From contig JAUNSQ010000015.1 in the NCBI GenBank assembly GCA_030539135.1, forward strand, positions 1-17,494: DNA of 17,494 nucleotides. The letters are read 5' to 3'. The position numbers and the translations under genes were made by a program. Position 1 is the stretch's first letter; each line of letters begins with the position of its first letter. A model generated the notes under the pieces. That model saw only the letters and a program-made list of their open reading frames with translations. It searched no databases and had not been told where the DNA came from. Source of the stretch: Synergistaceae bacterium (lineage in GTDB: Bacteria; Synergistota; Synergistia; Synergistales; Synergistaceae). Below are positions 1-9,300 of the stretch, piece by piece.

Positions 1-1383
1 GGCTATGAGGCTTTGTATCCCGTAGAAGCGGATCAGCGCCAATTTGCCTCAGAGAAAAAATATGATATAGATTTTTCCGCTTTTAATATCAACGGGCGCA
101 TGTTTGGCGCAATTGGGGAAACGCCAAGGGCAGACCTCAACGCGCTGGATGTCAAACTGTCTGCGACCTTTGGCAGGAAAAACCCTGTAACTGTACCGGC
201 CCCTTATATTTTGCCCGCAATAGCAAAACTGGATTGGCAGGATTATTATATCGGCGCTGCCCTTTTTGGAATACCTGCTGTGATTGGAGAGTCAGCAGTA
301 TGGCGCGACCTAGGGTTACGTTTAGAAAGAGGAGTACTTAGCGACGCTCCTTTACTCGCAACGATGAAAAGTACCTATGACCGTTATGCGGGGCAGGGCG
401 GAGAAATGATTTTACAATGCAACCCGGATGACGAACGCTTGCAGGTGGCTGAATATGCCATTGGCGAAAAAGGGTTCAAGACGATCGAACTAAAGTTTGG
501 GCAAGCCGCCAAGGGTATTCAACATATGGGGCTGGTGTATGACATAGAGACAGCGTCAAGGTTAAAAACTAAAGGTTCTCTTGTTATACCTGACCCAGAC
601 GATGAAAAAGTAAAAGAATATATCAGCTCAGGCGGGCGTGTCATTTTTCAACAGATTGGACGCCTGCCGTACTATGATGAAGAACATATTGTTCGGAGAG
701 TGGCCCGCCTGCGCGAGTTAGGCGCTGAACGCGTGGCGTTCAAAACTGCCGGATATGACAAAAACGATATACTGCGTCTGCTTAAAATCGCGTCGGAGGC
801 CGGAGTCGATATGATTACTTTCGATGGAGCTGGCGGCGGTACGGGCAACAGCCCATGCCGTATGATGAACGAGTGGGGACTGCCTACGGTGTATCTCGAG
901 TCGCTTGTCGCGCATATATCAGATGAACTGAACGTCAAAGGTTTTGACCTGCCTCAAATTACGATTGCGGGTGGTTTGGCGTTGGAGGATCATATTTTCA
1001 AAGCGTTTGCCTTGGGAGCCCCGTTTATTGGTTTTGTAGCTATCGGCAGAGCCGCGATGGCGGCAGCGATGAGCGCTAAAAATGTTGGCAGTCTTCTGGA
1101 TGCTGGGAAACTTTCGCCGCAACTGCAGAAGTATGGTACGACACGCGAAGATTTGTTCCCGGCGTCGTGGGAATTAACAGCCCGTTATGGGAAAAAGGAA
1201 GCGGATACGATTCCAACCGGCGCGATAGGCGTATACTCTTATCTGTGCCGCATAACGCTGGGACTGCGGCAGCTCGTGGCTTTGAACCGTAAATTCGCCT
1301 TGCGATACTTAGACAAAAGCGACCTCCTGCCACTAAACAGTGACGCTGTGTCATTATTAAACGGAACTTTTGACATACGATAA
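1..1383 (+). CDS. Glutamate-synthase-like FMN-binding protein (5' truncated)
   Basis: The reading frame is open from the first base of the window (Gly-Tyr-Glu-Ala precede the TTG at 13), so the true start lies upstream and 460 residues are visible. It resembles the FMN-binding TIM-barrel domain of glutamate synthase (GltB/COG0069). A segment reading IELKFGQAAKG matches the GltB IEIKFGQGAKPG region. A later stretch, ITFDGAGGGTGNSP, matches the GltB loop that holds the flavin phosphate. Members of this free-standing group lack the amidotransferase domain of GltB, and their substrate is often unknown. Seen directly: the usual GltB cysteine cluster for a 3Fe-4S centre is missing from the visible part, where the C-terminal third holds a single cysteine in a YLCRIT context. 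FMN binding is a reasonable inference; glutamate synthesis is not established. A strong terminator follows 50 bp after the stop, so this gene ends its transcription unit. Confidence 0.8.
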   Translation, partial: GYEALYPVEADQRQFASEKKYDIDFSAFNINGRMFGAIGETPRADLNALDVKLSATFGRKNPVTVPAPYILPAIAKLDWQDYYIGAALFGIPAVIGESAVWRDLGLRLERGVLSDAPLLATMKSTYDRYAGQGGEMILQCNPDDERLQVAEYAIGEKGFKTIELKFGQAAKGIQHMGLVYDIETASRLKTKGSLVIPDPDDEKVKEYISSGGRVIFQQIGRLPYYDEEHIVRRVARLRELGAERVAFKTAGYDKNDILRLLKIASEAGVDMITFDGAGGGTGNSPCRMMNEWGLPTVYLESLVAHISDELNVKGFDLPQITIAGGLALEDHIFKAFALGAPFIGFVAIGRAAMAAAMSAKNVGSLLDAGKLSPQLQKYGTTREDLFPASWELTARYGKKEADTIPTGAIGVYSYLCRITLGLRQLVALNRKFALRYLDKSDLLPLNSDAVSLLNGTFDIR

Positions 1384-1432
1384 TTATAAACCGTTAACGC
1401 GAGCATCGTGGTTTGCTATATATAAACAAGCG

Positions 1433-1470
1433 CAAGGGCTCTGGCCGCAGCCAGAGCCCTTGTCGTTTAT
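1433..1470 (+). terminator. Rho-independent terminator after the glutamate-synthase-like gene
   Basis: A perfect 13-bp stem (1433-1445 with 1450-1462) closes a CGCA loop and is followed by a short T-rich stretch (TCGTTTATT). The U tract is weak but the stem is very GC-rich. It separates the upstream gene from the ATPase promoter. Confidence 0.85.
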
Positions 1471-1480
1471 TCTACGCTGC

Positions 1481-1509
1481 TTGACAAATAGGCATTGCTG
1501 GATTATATA
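1481..1509 (+). promoter_or_regulatory. Sigma70-type promoter for the ATPase gene
   Basis: A perfect -35 box TTGACA (1481-1486) is followed, after 17 bp, by TATATA (1504-1509). Alternative -10 words (TATATA at 1506, TATACT at 1508) overlap. It lies just after the terminator of the previous gene and about 115 bp before the ATPase start, with the repeat cluster 1511-1552 covering the expected transcription start. Confidence 0.7.
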
Positions 1510-1510
1510 T

Positions 1511-1552
1511 ACTCGTAAGTTGTCAACTCGTGATACTACAACTCGTGAGTTG
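1511..1552 (+). repeat. Three 15-bp-spaced ACTCGT repeats, probable operator
   Basis: The hexamer ACTCGT occurs at 1511, 1526 and 1541, exactly 15 bp apart. The last copy sits inside CAACTCGTGAGTTG (1539-1552), a palindrome of 6-bp arms around GT. The first is followed by AAGTTG, so arms of both orientations recur. The cluster begins directly after the -10 box and spans the likely transcription start, which is where a repressor would block initiation. The binding protein is unknown. Confidence 0.6.
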
Positions 1553-1606
1553 AATTTTTATTAATCGTGGCAATAAATTTGACTTGGCATACGCAGATTT
1601 TTTTAC

Positions 1607-1613
1607 GGGAGGG
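1607..1613 (+). promoter_or_regulatory. Ribosome binding site of the ATPase gene
   Basis: GGGAGGG sits 9 bp before the ATG at 1623. It decides for that start over an in-frame TTG at 1584, which has no such site and would add 13 residues unlike the family. Confidence 0.75.
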
Positions 1614-1622
1614 CAAGCGATT

Positions 1623-3032
1623 ATGAAAACGGTATTCTATGGCAGGGAAAAAGAACTGCGGGATTTGAACAATCGTTATAAGAAAGACAAATTCGAATGC
1701 GCGGTCATTTACGGCCGCCGCCGTATTGGAAAAACGTCGCTTATCAACGAATTTTGCAAGGACAAACCTGCCATATTTTTCTCAGCTCTTGACGCCACTC
1801 CGTTGGAAAACTTGGAGGCTTTGTCAAACGCTATTTATGGATATGAATATAAGGACGGCAGAGCGCCTGTGTTTAAGAGTTATGACGACGCGCTGAATGA
1901 GATCTCACGCCTGTCGAGGGATAGCAGATTGGTATTTGTAATAGACGAATATCCGTATCTGGCGAAAGCGGAAAAGTCGATATCCTCAAAACTCCAGCAT
2001 ATCATCGACCATGTGTGGCAGCAGGGGCGGCTGTTTCTGATTTTATGCGGTTCTTCAATGAGCTTCATGGAAGGTCAAGTGTTGGGATATGAAAGCCCAC
2101 TTTACGGGAGACGTACCGCTCAATATAAGATCCAAGCGCTGACATATAAGGAGATGACCGCGTTTGACCCTGCGCTCGACAAAGAGTCTCAGGCATTGGT
2201 TTATGGTATAACAGGGGGCGTTCCGATGTATGTCAATAAGCTCGAGATTGGCGAACAAGGAGAAAAAGATATAGATGAGACGCTGCTTGATAATCTGTTT
2301 CAACGTTCGGCATATTTGTTTGAGGAGCCAAGTAATCTGCTCAAGCAGGAGCTCCGGGAACCAGCGGTCTACAATTCCATCATTACGGCAATAGCGGGCG
2401 GGGCATCCCGTCAAAATGAGATTTCCACAAAGGCTGGGATAGAACCGTCGGTGTGCGCAAAGTATCTTAGAGTGTTGCTTGACCTTGGCATTTTGAAAAA
2501 AGAAACGCCTGTGACCGAGAAGCCCGGGAAGAAAACGATTTATATTATTGGAGATAACTTCTTCCGCTTTTGGTATCGGTTTGTGCCCAAGAATATGTCC
2601 GCGATCAATTCAGGACGTATCAGGCAGACGTATGAGCATTCTGTTAAGAAATATCTTTCTGATTATATGGGGCTTGTGTTTGAGCAGATGTGCCGAGAAT
2701 ACCTGTTAAGATATGCGGAAGATCTGCCAATAGAGTTATGCGATGCGGGTCAGTGGTGGGGAACGGACAATAAGGAGAAAAAAAAAATTCAGATCGACAT
2801 TGTCGGGACTCCCGCGGACGGCGATGAATATATCATCGGTTCATGCAAGTACAGAAATGAAAAAGTTGGCGTGGACGAAATGGAACTGTTAAAGTCCTAC
2901 TCTCGTGTCTTTGGAAAGGGTTTGAAGTATCATTTCTTCATTTTTTCAAAAAGCGGGTTTACTCGTGGGCTGAAAGATGCCGCCGACCGCGGCGAAGTGA
3001 AATTGGTCTCGTTAGACGATATCTATCGCTAA
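1623..3032 (+). CDS. AAA-type ATPase with C-terminal DUF234-like domain
   Basis: This 469-residue protein starts FYGREKEL, the typical beginning of the archaeal-ATPase family (pfam01637-like) of stand-alone P-loop ATPases. The Walker A loop GRRRIGKTS is at residues 31-39 with K37 as the nucleotide-binding lysine. The Walker B segment VFVIDEY has D108 and E109. A CGSS motif at 142-145 is in the sensor position. A winged-helix-like region (about 255-310) and an FRFWYRF segment lead to the C-terminal DUF234-like domain, related to PD-(D/E)XK nucleases. There D392 and K409 are present, but the acidic residue expected two before the lysine is Ser407, so nuclease activity is doubtful. Such genes occur scattered in genomes, often in variable regions, with no settled role. 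It has its own promoter and operator-like repeats, and stands alone. The family call is firm; the cellular function is unknown. Confidence 0.88.
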   Translation: MKTVFYGREKELRDLNNRYKKDKFECAVIYGRRRIGKTSLINEFCKDKPAIFFSALDATPLENLEALSNAIYGYEYKDGRAPVFKSYDDALNEISRLSRDSRLVFVIDEYPYLAKAEKSISSKLQHIIDHVWQQGRLFLILCGSSMSFMEGQVLGYESPLYGRRTAQYKIQALTYKEMTAFDPALDKESQALVYGITGGVPMYVNKLEIGEQGEKDIDETLLDNLFQRSAYLFEEPSNLLKQELREPAVYNSIITAIAGGASRQNEISTKAGIEPSVCAKYLRVLLDLGILKKETPVTEKPGKKTIYIIGDNFFRFWYRFVPKNMSAINSGRIRQTYEHSVKKYLSDYMGLVFEQMCREYLLRYAEDLPIELCDAGQWWGTDNKEKKKIQIDIVGTPADGDEYIIGSCKYRNEKVGVDEMELLKSYSRVFGKGLKYHFFIFSKSGFTRGLKDAADRGEVKLVSLDDIYR

Positions 3033-3047
3033 CGCGCAGAAAAAAGG

Positions 3048-3077
3048 TTGCCATAAACGCGCAGTCCGTGCTAGACT
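3048..3077 (+). promoter_or_regulatory. Promoter of the tRNA-Arg gene
   Basis: TTGCCA (3048-3053) and TAGACT (3072-3077) are separated by 18 bp. The second box ends 11 bp before the mature tRNA 5' end, which suits a short leader removed by RNase P. Confidence 0.5.
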
Positions 3078-3088
3078 AAACGCCGTGC

Positions 3089-3165
<77 letters not shown>

Positions 3166-3180
3166 TATTAAACAAACCAC

Positions 3181-3219
3181 AACAAGGACTCAAGCCTAGG
3201 GCTCGGGCCCTTGTTTTTC
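3181..3219 (+). terminator. Rho-independent terminator after tRNA-Arg
   Basis: A 16-position stem (3181-3196 with 3200-3215) closes on the 3-nt loop TAG and ends in a T-rich run (TTGTTTTTCT). The stem contains two A-C mismatches (3188/3208 and 3192/3204) and one T-G pair (3190/3206). It is still strong because both ends are well paired. Confidence 0.8.
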
Positions 3220-3340
3220 TTTGCCGTTTTCCTCTCTGCAACTCTATCCATAAGATGAAAAAACAGTTAAAACAGCAAGAAAATTCTAGCCCTGCACTTT
3301 GCGTCAAAATAACCGCGACATGTTACGGGGGAAGTATTTT
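3220..3340 (+). other. Leader region of the first c-di-GMP gene, no clear promoter
   Basis: About 120 bp lie between the tRNA terminator and the start codon. I see no convincing sigma70 boxes and no c-di-GMP riboswitch consensus. An A-rich stretch (3255-3285) is the only notable composition. Confidence 0.4.
3327..3332 (+). promoter_or_regulatory. Ribosome binding site of the first c-di-GMP gene
   Basis: GGGGGA lies 8 bp upstream of ATG 3341. Earlier in-frame starts (TTG 3299, ATG 3320) have no comparable site, so translation most likely begins at 3341. Confidence 0.65.
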
Positions 3341-6307
3341 ATGGCCGATAAGAGCAAGCTTATAAAGACGGCTTATGACGAGTTATGGCGCAGCACGTCG
3401 GATATGACTTTCGTCAAGGATCTCAACGGGGTCTATGTCGACGTGTCCCAAAAGTTCGCGGAGAAACTGGGATATTCAAGCCCAGACGAGATTATCGGGA
3501 AGACGGACTTAGAACTCTTCGGCGACCCCGAATTTGTCAAACGATATACTGACGACGACGCTCGGCTGCTCAAGAGCGGTGGTCCGTTAAAAGATTATAT
3601 CGAGCCTTTCCCATCGCGCGACGGCAGACCGCGATACTGCCTTTCCTCGAAATATATCATCAGAGACGAAGATGGAAACCCAACGGGATTCTTGGGCGTA
3701 TCAAGAGACATCACAGCCGAATATGAAACGCGCCGCGCGTATGAGAACGAACTGCGGATGCTGTTCGACTTCCCGCCCGATGCGCCGGCGGCAGTCCTGT
3801 TCGACATCACGGAGTGGCGCGTCGTGGACGCGTGTTACCGCGACGAGAGAAATCAAGTCGTCTCGCGTTACAGTGACATCGACGATTATTTTAGGAACGT
3901 AGTAGGTTGTGTCGTGGATGACGAGGGCGCGCGTGACTTTTTTCTAAGCCTTACGAAAGAATTTTTCGAGAAGAGGTTCGCCGAGGGCAGGAGAAACCAT
4001 TCGCTCGAATACCTGAGGCGTATGCCGGACGGCAGCGAGCGTTGGGTGCGCGACGAGTTCCATCTGCTGCTTGACCCTGTGAACAACAACCTCTCTCTCA
4101 TCATCATCCTTCGCGACATCGACGCGGAGAAGCGCGAGTATTCAAGCCTCGTCATTGCGGCGGAACACGACGCGCTCACTGGGCTGCTCAACCGCAGCGC
4201 GACGACAAAGTGCATTGAGAGCTATATAGCCGCCTCGAGCGGGACGCACGCGCTGTTCATGATAGACCTCGACAATTTTAAGATGATCAACGACAGCCTT
4301 GGACATCGTCAGGGAGACAAGATGCTCTCAGACGCGGCGGCCGCAATCAGAAAAGTTTTCCGCTCCGCTGATATCGTTGGGCGGCTCGGCGGCGACGAGT
4401 TTATGGCTCTGATGAAGGATATCCCGACGAGGGAGAGCGTAGAGAAGAAAGCGACGGAGCTGATTTCTGCGCTGCAGTTCTCCTCCGGCGAGGGCGATAA
4501 CATGCTTGAGCTCACGACGAGCGTTGGCGTAAGCGTATTCGCCTCAGGCGAACAGGACTTTGGCAGCCTTTACGGAGAGGCGGACACGGCGCTGTACCGC
4601 TCTAAGATGAACGGCAAGAACTGCTACACGATATTTGACCGCAACGATATAAGGACGTATCGCGGACTTCCGGCGCCCGTTTTGGAAAATGTCAACACAG
4701 AGCAGCTGCGCGCCCTCATGGAGTATATGGACGGCGGCGTCATCATGGCCGAGGTCTCGGACGATATCAAAGTCACGTACGTGAGCCCCAGCTTATACAG
4801 GTCTTTTGGCCGCAGGTTCGACCAGGACAGCAATCAAAAAATATTTTCAACGGTCCACCCATCTGACCTGCCTGGGCTTAGGGCGGCGGTCTTTGAGGCG
4901 GCGAAGAGCAACGACCTCACCGAATACCCGTACCGCGTCGTCTACGACGACAGGACGGAGTGGCGAAGCATGAGATGTAAGCGCATCCCCGACGCCGAAG
5001 ACGGAGTCAGCCGCGTCGTCGCGGCCATCGCCGACATCACGGGCATGAAGCGCGCGAACGACGACCTGCGCGACGCGGAGGAACGCTACCGCACCGCGGC
5101 GGAGCAGACGGAGGCTTTGCTCTGGGAGGTCGATATCCCGACGAAAAAGCTGACGCTTATAGGCACCGCGTGGGGCAAGACGACCCGCAGGACAGGTATA
5201 GCGTACGACGTTCCAGACGGCTATGTACAGACGGGCCGGATACACGAGGATTTCGTCGACACATACCTGCAGATGATCCAGGATATGTTCAATGGAGACG
5301 ACAGCAGGAGCTATTTCTATAAGGTCAACGAGTCGAGCGGCGAGGAGACATGGATAAAGGACCGCTTTAAACTCATAAGGGACGAAGACGGCAATCTAAA
5401 GCGCGCGCTCGGAGCCACACAGATGATACCGAACATCAACGCGGAGATGCACAGCTTCGAGCATGAGATGAAGTTCGTCGATATAGTTAAAGACTCGCTG
5501 CTTGGATATCTGCGCGTCAACCTGACCGCGAACGCGCTGGAAGAGATATTCATGAAGGACGATGAGAGATACGAGATATTCCGCGGCATGAGCTATGACT
5601 TCTTCCACACAGCGATGGACGGCAATTTCGTTTACAGCGAAGACTGCGGAGCCATGTCGCAGCAGATGTCAAGGGAGTACAACCTCGAACTCTTCCGGCT
5701 CGGCGGCGGATGGCGCTTCATCGATTATCGGCATAGGATGTCGGATGGCTCTCACCGTTGGGTCGTCGTATTTATAAAGTTGATGAGGCATCCTATCAGC
5801 GGCGACGTCTACGCGTTTGGCTACTTCCGCGACAACGAGCTAAGGCGCGGCTGGGAACTCAGCATCGATGTCGCGCTCCAGCGTGACACGACGATGCTGC
5901 TCTATACACGCCTGTCTATGGAGATACTCGCGAAGCACATTTTCTCCACTCTGCCGACACAGAAGTTTGTCGCAGTATCGGTCATCGAGATGGTTGGCCT
6001 TGACGCGGTTAAGAGAGCGCTTGGCGAACAGGAGCTGCGTGACGTGATTTTTACGTTTGGTCGTCTCTGCCGTATCGCCATTGGCGGAGATGTTGTCGTA
6101 GGTCAGCTCGATGAGGATAAAATCGTGGTAGTGCGCGCTGACTCTGATAACGACAAAAATCATCGTGAGCGCATTAAGGGTTCGATGGCCATTCTCAAAG
6201 AGCAGCTAGCCCAAGCGCACCCCGACGCGAAGATTGGGCTTGTGAGCGGCTTCGCAGTGGAAAAGGTCGGCGGCGCGGTGTACGCCTTCTTAGGAAGGCC
6301 TCCATAG
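3341..6307 (+). CDS. PAS-GGDEF diguanylate cyclase, N-terminal half of a frameshifted GGDEF/EAL hybrid
   Basis: The 988-residue product has no signal peptide or membrane span and should be cytoplasmic. In order: PAS (about 12-130), a divergent PAS-like domain (140-265), GGDEF (272-435), three more PAS-like domains (about 450-565, 575-700, 710-835) and the first part of a degenerate GGDEF domain (840 to the end). The first GGDEF domain looks active: DALTGLL opens it at D277, the signature GGDEF is at 350-354, and the inhibitory-site RSAD stands five residues before it. It would make c-di-GMP from two GTP, with product inhibition. In the last domain the signature position reads QLDEDK, so it is probably not catalytic. 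It stops abruptly (LGRPP) in the middle of its final helix. The missing end, RKASIACRS, is found in the frame of the next gene, so a single-base loss near 6290 is likely. The product may be non-native but still holds the whole cyclase domain. Confidence 0.87.
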   Translation: MADKSKLIKTAYDELWRSTSDMTFVKDLNGVYVDVSQKFAEKLGYSSPDEIIGKTDLELFGDPEFVKRYTDDDARLLKSGGPLKDYIEPFPSRDGRPRYCLSSKYIIRDEDGNPTGFLGVSRDITAEYETRRAYENELRMLFDFPPDAPAAVLFDITEWRVVDACYRDERNQVVSRYSDIDDYFRNVVGCVVDDEGARDFFLSLTKEFFEKRFAEGRRNHSLEYLRRMPDGSERWVRDEFHLLLDPVNNNLSLIIILRDIDAEKREYSSLVIAAEHDALTGLLNRSATTKCIESYIAASSGTHALFMIDLDNFKMINDSLGHRQGDKMLSDAAAAIRKVFRSADIVGRLGGDEFMALMKDIPTRESVEKKATELISALQFSSGEGDNMLELTTSVGVSVFASGEQDFGSLYGEADTALYRSKMNGKNCYTIFDRNDIRTYRGLPAPVLENVNTEQLRALMEYMDGGVIMAEVSDDIKVTYVSPSLYRSFGRRFDQDSNQKIFSTVHPSDLPGLRAAVFEAAKSNDLTEYPYRVVYDDRTEWRSMRCKRIPDAEDGVSRVVAAIADITGMKRANDDLRDAEERYRTAAEQTEALLWEVDIPTKKLTLIGTAWGKTTRRTGIAYDVPDGYVQTGRIHEDFVDTYLQMIQDMFNGDDSRSYFYKVNESSGEETWIKDRFKLIRDEDGNLKRALGATQMIPNINAEMHSFEHEMKFVDIVKDSLLGYLRVNLTANALEEIFMKDDERYEIFRGMSYDFFHTAMDGNFVYSEDCGAMSQQMSREYNLELFRLGGGWRFIDYRHRMSDGSHRWVVVFIKLMRHPISGDVYAFGYFRDNELRRGWELSIDVALQRDTTMLLYTRLSMEILAKHIFSTLPTQKFVAVSVIEMVGLDAVKRALGEQELRDVIFTFGRLCRIAIGGDVVVGQLDEDKIVVVRADSDNDKNHRERIKGSMAILKEQLAQAHPDAKIGLVSGFAVEKVGGAVYAFLGRPP

Positions 6308-6346
6308 CCTGCCGAAGCGCGGCGCAGACGCTGGGTGAATCAGCCG
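6281..6346 (+). other. Frameshift junction between the two c-di-GMP halves
   Basis: Frame 1 reads YAFLGRPP-stop. Moving to the -1 frame after Phe (codon 6287-6289) gives YAF-L-RKASIACRSAAQ and then LGESAVAYTD, running without a stop into the next gene. That is how a GGDEF domain normally ends, and it parallels the end of the following GGDEF-like domain (ALLAMHSVKSG, then MAYYD). One missing base explains the break. No canonical slippery heptamer is seen at the site (C-TTC-TTA), so mutation or a sequencing error is more likely than programmed shifting. Confidence 0.8.
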
Positions 6347-9300
6347 TGGCTTATACGGACACTGGCGTCGAAGTGTTTGATGAGGATTACTCCGCTGGAC
6401 TCTCGGAGCGTTATCACGCGCTTGAGCTGCGCTATCAGCAGCTCGCAAAGATGCTGCGCGTCAGCGAGAACGACGAGCTGACCGGTCTGCTTGGCAAGCA
6501 GGCGTTTTACCGCCATGTCCGCGAGATAATAAACGAAAACCCGGATATCCAATATACGATAGTGCGTTTTGACATCAACCGCTTCAAGGTCTTCAACGAC
6601 GTTAACGGCACGGCGGCCGGAGACCGTCTGCTCTGTGACATCGCGGATATGATAAAGCGGTCGGGAAAGGCTGCTATCTTGAGCGCGAGGCTCGAATCCG
6701 ACCACTTCGTACTGCTGACCAGGGACAACCCAAAGGCTGCGGAGCGTTCGGAGAAACGTCTCCTGCAATGGCTGACGAGCTATTCGCCGGATTTCCGTCT
6801 CACCTTTACGATAGGGATATATCAAATCACAGACCGCTCCGTCGAAGTATCGTTCATGTGCGACAGGGCGCTCCTCGCGATGCACTCCGTCAAGAGCGGA
6901 TTTGACACGAGGATGGCCTACTATGACACCGCGCTGCGCGATACGCTCCTCGATGAACAAATGCTTATCGAGGCCATGAAGCCCGCTTTGGAAAAGGGAG
7001 AGTTCATACTCCACTTCCAGCCGCAGATTAATTATGAGAACGGCAGGCTTGTCGGGGCCGAGGCCCTCGTCCGTTGGCAGCATCCGACGCGCGGCCTTCT
7101 CACGCCCGATAAATTTATCCCGCTGTTTGAGCGTAACGGACTTATAACGCGCCTCGACGAATACGTCTGGGATCGCTGCTGCCGCTACATAAAAAACTGG
7201 CGGGACGCGATGCCCAAGACGAGAGATTTAGAGACGTCTGTATCGGTCAACGTGTCGCGGCTTGACATCTACGATGAAAAACTGAGCGAGACGCTCGGCG
7301 CCCTTATGGAAAAGTATGGACTTCCGCATTCCGCTCTGAGGCTCGAGATAACTGAGTCGGCGTATATGGAGAACCAAGGACAGCTCATTGAGACGGTGGA
7401 CGCTCTGCACAAGGCTGGGTTTACCGTTGAGATGGACGACTTCGGCAGCGGCTACTCGTCGCTGAATACACTAAAGGATGTTTACGTCGATGTGCTGAAG
7501 CTGGATATGAAATTCCTCGCGGAGTGCAGGGACAGCGCGCGCGGCGGCAACATCCTCAGCTCCGTCATCCGCATGGCTCATTGGCTCAAGCTGCCGCTGA
7601 TCGCGGAGGGCGTCGAGACGAAAGATCAGGCGGACTATCTGAAGAGCCTCGGATGTCTCTACATGCAGGGTTACTACTTCGCACGCCCTAGGCCCGCAGA
7701 GGATTTTGAAAAAATACTCGCTCAAAGCTCCATCGCCAAAACTGATAAGTATGTTGGCACGAACATAGACGGCATGGCGGCGTTCTGGGATCCGTCGGCT
7801 CAAATAGCGTTGCTCTTCAACAGCTACCTTGGCGGAGCCGCGATAATGGAATATAAAGAAGGCGTCCTCGAAGCGACGAGGGTCAACGATAATTTCTACA
7901 AAGTCCTCGGCACTACACGCGAAGAGTACGCGCCAATGCAGATGAACGTCTTGAACAGCTTTGACGAGGCGAACAGAGTGTATGCCGTGAACGAGATCGA
8001 AACGGCGATCGCCACGGGAGACGAACGCTATTATGAACTCAGGAATATCACGGGAGTGGGCGGCGTCACGCGCGAGTGGACGGGTGTAAGGCTGCGTCTC
8101 TTGGTGAAGAACAACGACAGCTCTATCTTCTACGTCTGCATAGAGGACATCACAGACCGCAAACTCATCGAACAGGAACGGGAAGTCGAGAGCGAGCGCA
8201 ACAGCCTTCTGATGAAGACGACGGGATTGACCTTCTTTAGCTACGACTACGACGACGACACGATGACCTATCAGATGTACATCCCGTACAGGGGCGTGGT
8301 GAAGCGCGTCGTGCCAGAGTGCGGCAAAAAATGCGCGGACAACGCGCGCCTCGACCCGAGATGCGCAAAAACTCTGGCGGAGGTCATCGGCAAGGGGCGC
8401 CTCTCGCACATCGACGGGAGCGTGGATTTCCGCGCCGACCTTCACGATATGGGGATGCGCTGGTATCGCATGCGCTACTCAAGCGTGGAAGACGCGGGCG
8501 GCCGCGTTTACCGCATCGTTGGACAGGCGACAGATATCCAGGAGATAAGGGACAACGAAGCCCTCTCCGAAGCGATACAGAGACGGCTGGATATCGAGGC
8601 CCCGGTCCACAGCTTCAACAGCGACATCGTGAGCCGCATATCTATATTGTTCTACACCACGCCCGACATTGAGGGTGCGATCAAGACTACGCTCTCACTG
8701 CTTGGCGAATATTACGACCTGAGCCGCGTATATATCTGCGAAGACGTCGACGGACATACCGCGAGTTCCAATACGTTTGAATGGTGCGCGGAGGGCGTGA
8801 GATCGCAGAAGGAATTTTTGAAATATGTTAGATATGACGACCTTGGCGGCTGGGAGAAGTGCACGAAGCTGTTCGATGAAAACGGGACTTTCTATTGCCC
8901 CGACGTAAAAGCACTGCCGAACGACGGAGTGAAGGCTGTGTTCGAGGCTCAGGACATATCGGCTTTTCTTCAGTGCGCGATAATGGACAGCGGCATGTTT
9001 TCCGGCGTCATCGGCTTCGACGAATACCGCGAAGGGCGCGGCTGGGCGGACGAACAGGTAGGGACGCTCCAGTTCATCTCGCGCATCATCTCGACCTTCC
9101 TGCTCAACCTGCGCAAAGCCGAAAAGGCGATGTTCTCCGACGACTTCCGCGCGTCGCTGGACGACAACGCGGCATACGTGTACATAGTCGACCCGAATAC
9201 GCACGAGATAATTTACAACAATAAGGCCATCGTAAAGAAATCGGGCGATTTTGTAGGACAGAAATGCCACAAAGTATTCATAAACATCGACGAGCCATGC

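Noticed and set aside
1370..1564. Short + frame of 64 codons after the glutamate-synthase-like gene
   Set aside because: It runs through the terminator, promoter and operator repeats and has no ribosome site or familiar sequence.
1584..1622. Upstream TTG start for the ATPase
   Set aside because: The ATG at 1623 has a strong ribosome site and starts at the conserved FYGRE region of the family.
3220..3340. c-di-GMP riboswitch before the cyclase genes
   Set aside because: Neither this leader nor 9520-9633 nor 13638-13712 shows the conserved GEMM core words, and the regions are too short or lack the expected hairpins.
3299..3340. Upstream TTG or ATG starts for the first c-di-GMP gene
   Set aside because: GGGGGA lies between them and ATG 3341, which gives a normal PAS protein start.
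6281..6300. Programmed -1 ribosomal frameshift joining the two c-di-GMP halves
   Set aside because: The site C-TTC-TTA is not a canonical slippery heptamer and I see no clear stimulatory structure downstream. Mutation or a read error is simpler, though recoding is not excluded.
7471..8445. Long minus-strand open frame of 324 codons opposite the phosphodiesterase gene
   Set aside because: It mirrors the codon bias of a well-supported EAL/PAS gene on the + strand, has no recognisable domain and no ribosome site. The same holds for the minus frames at 6340-7083 and 8695-9405.
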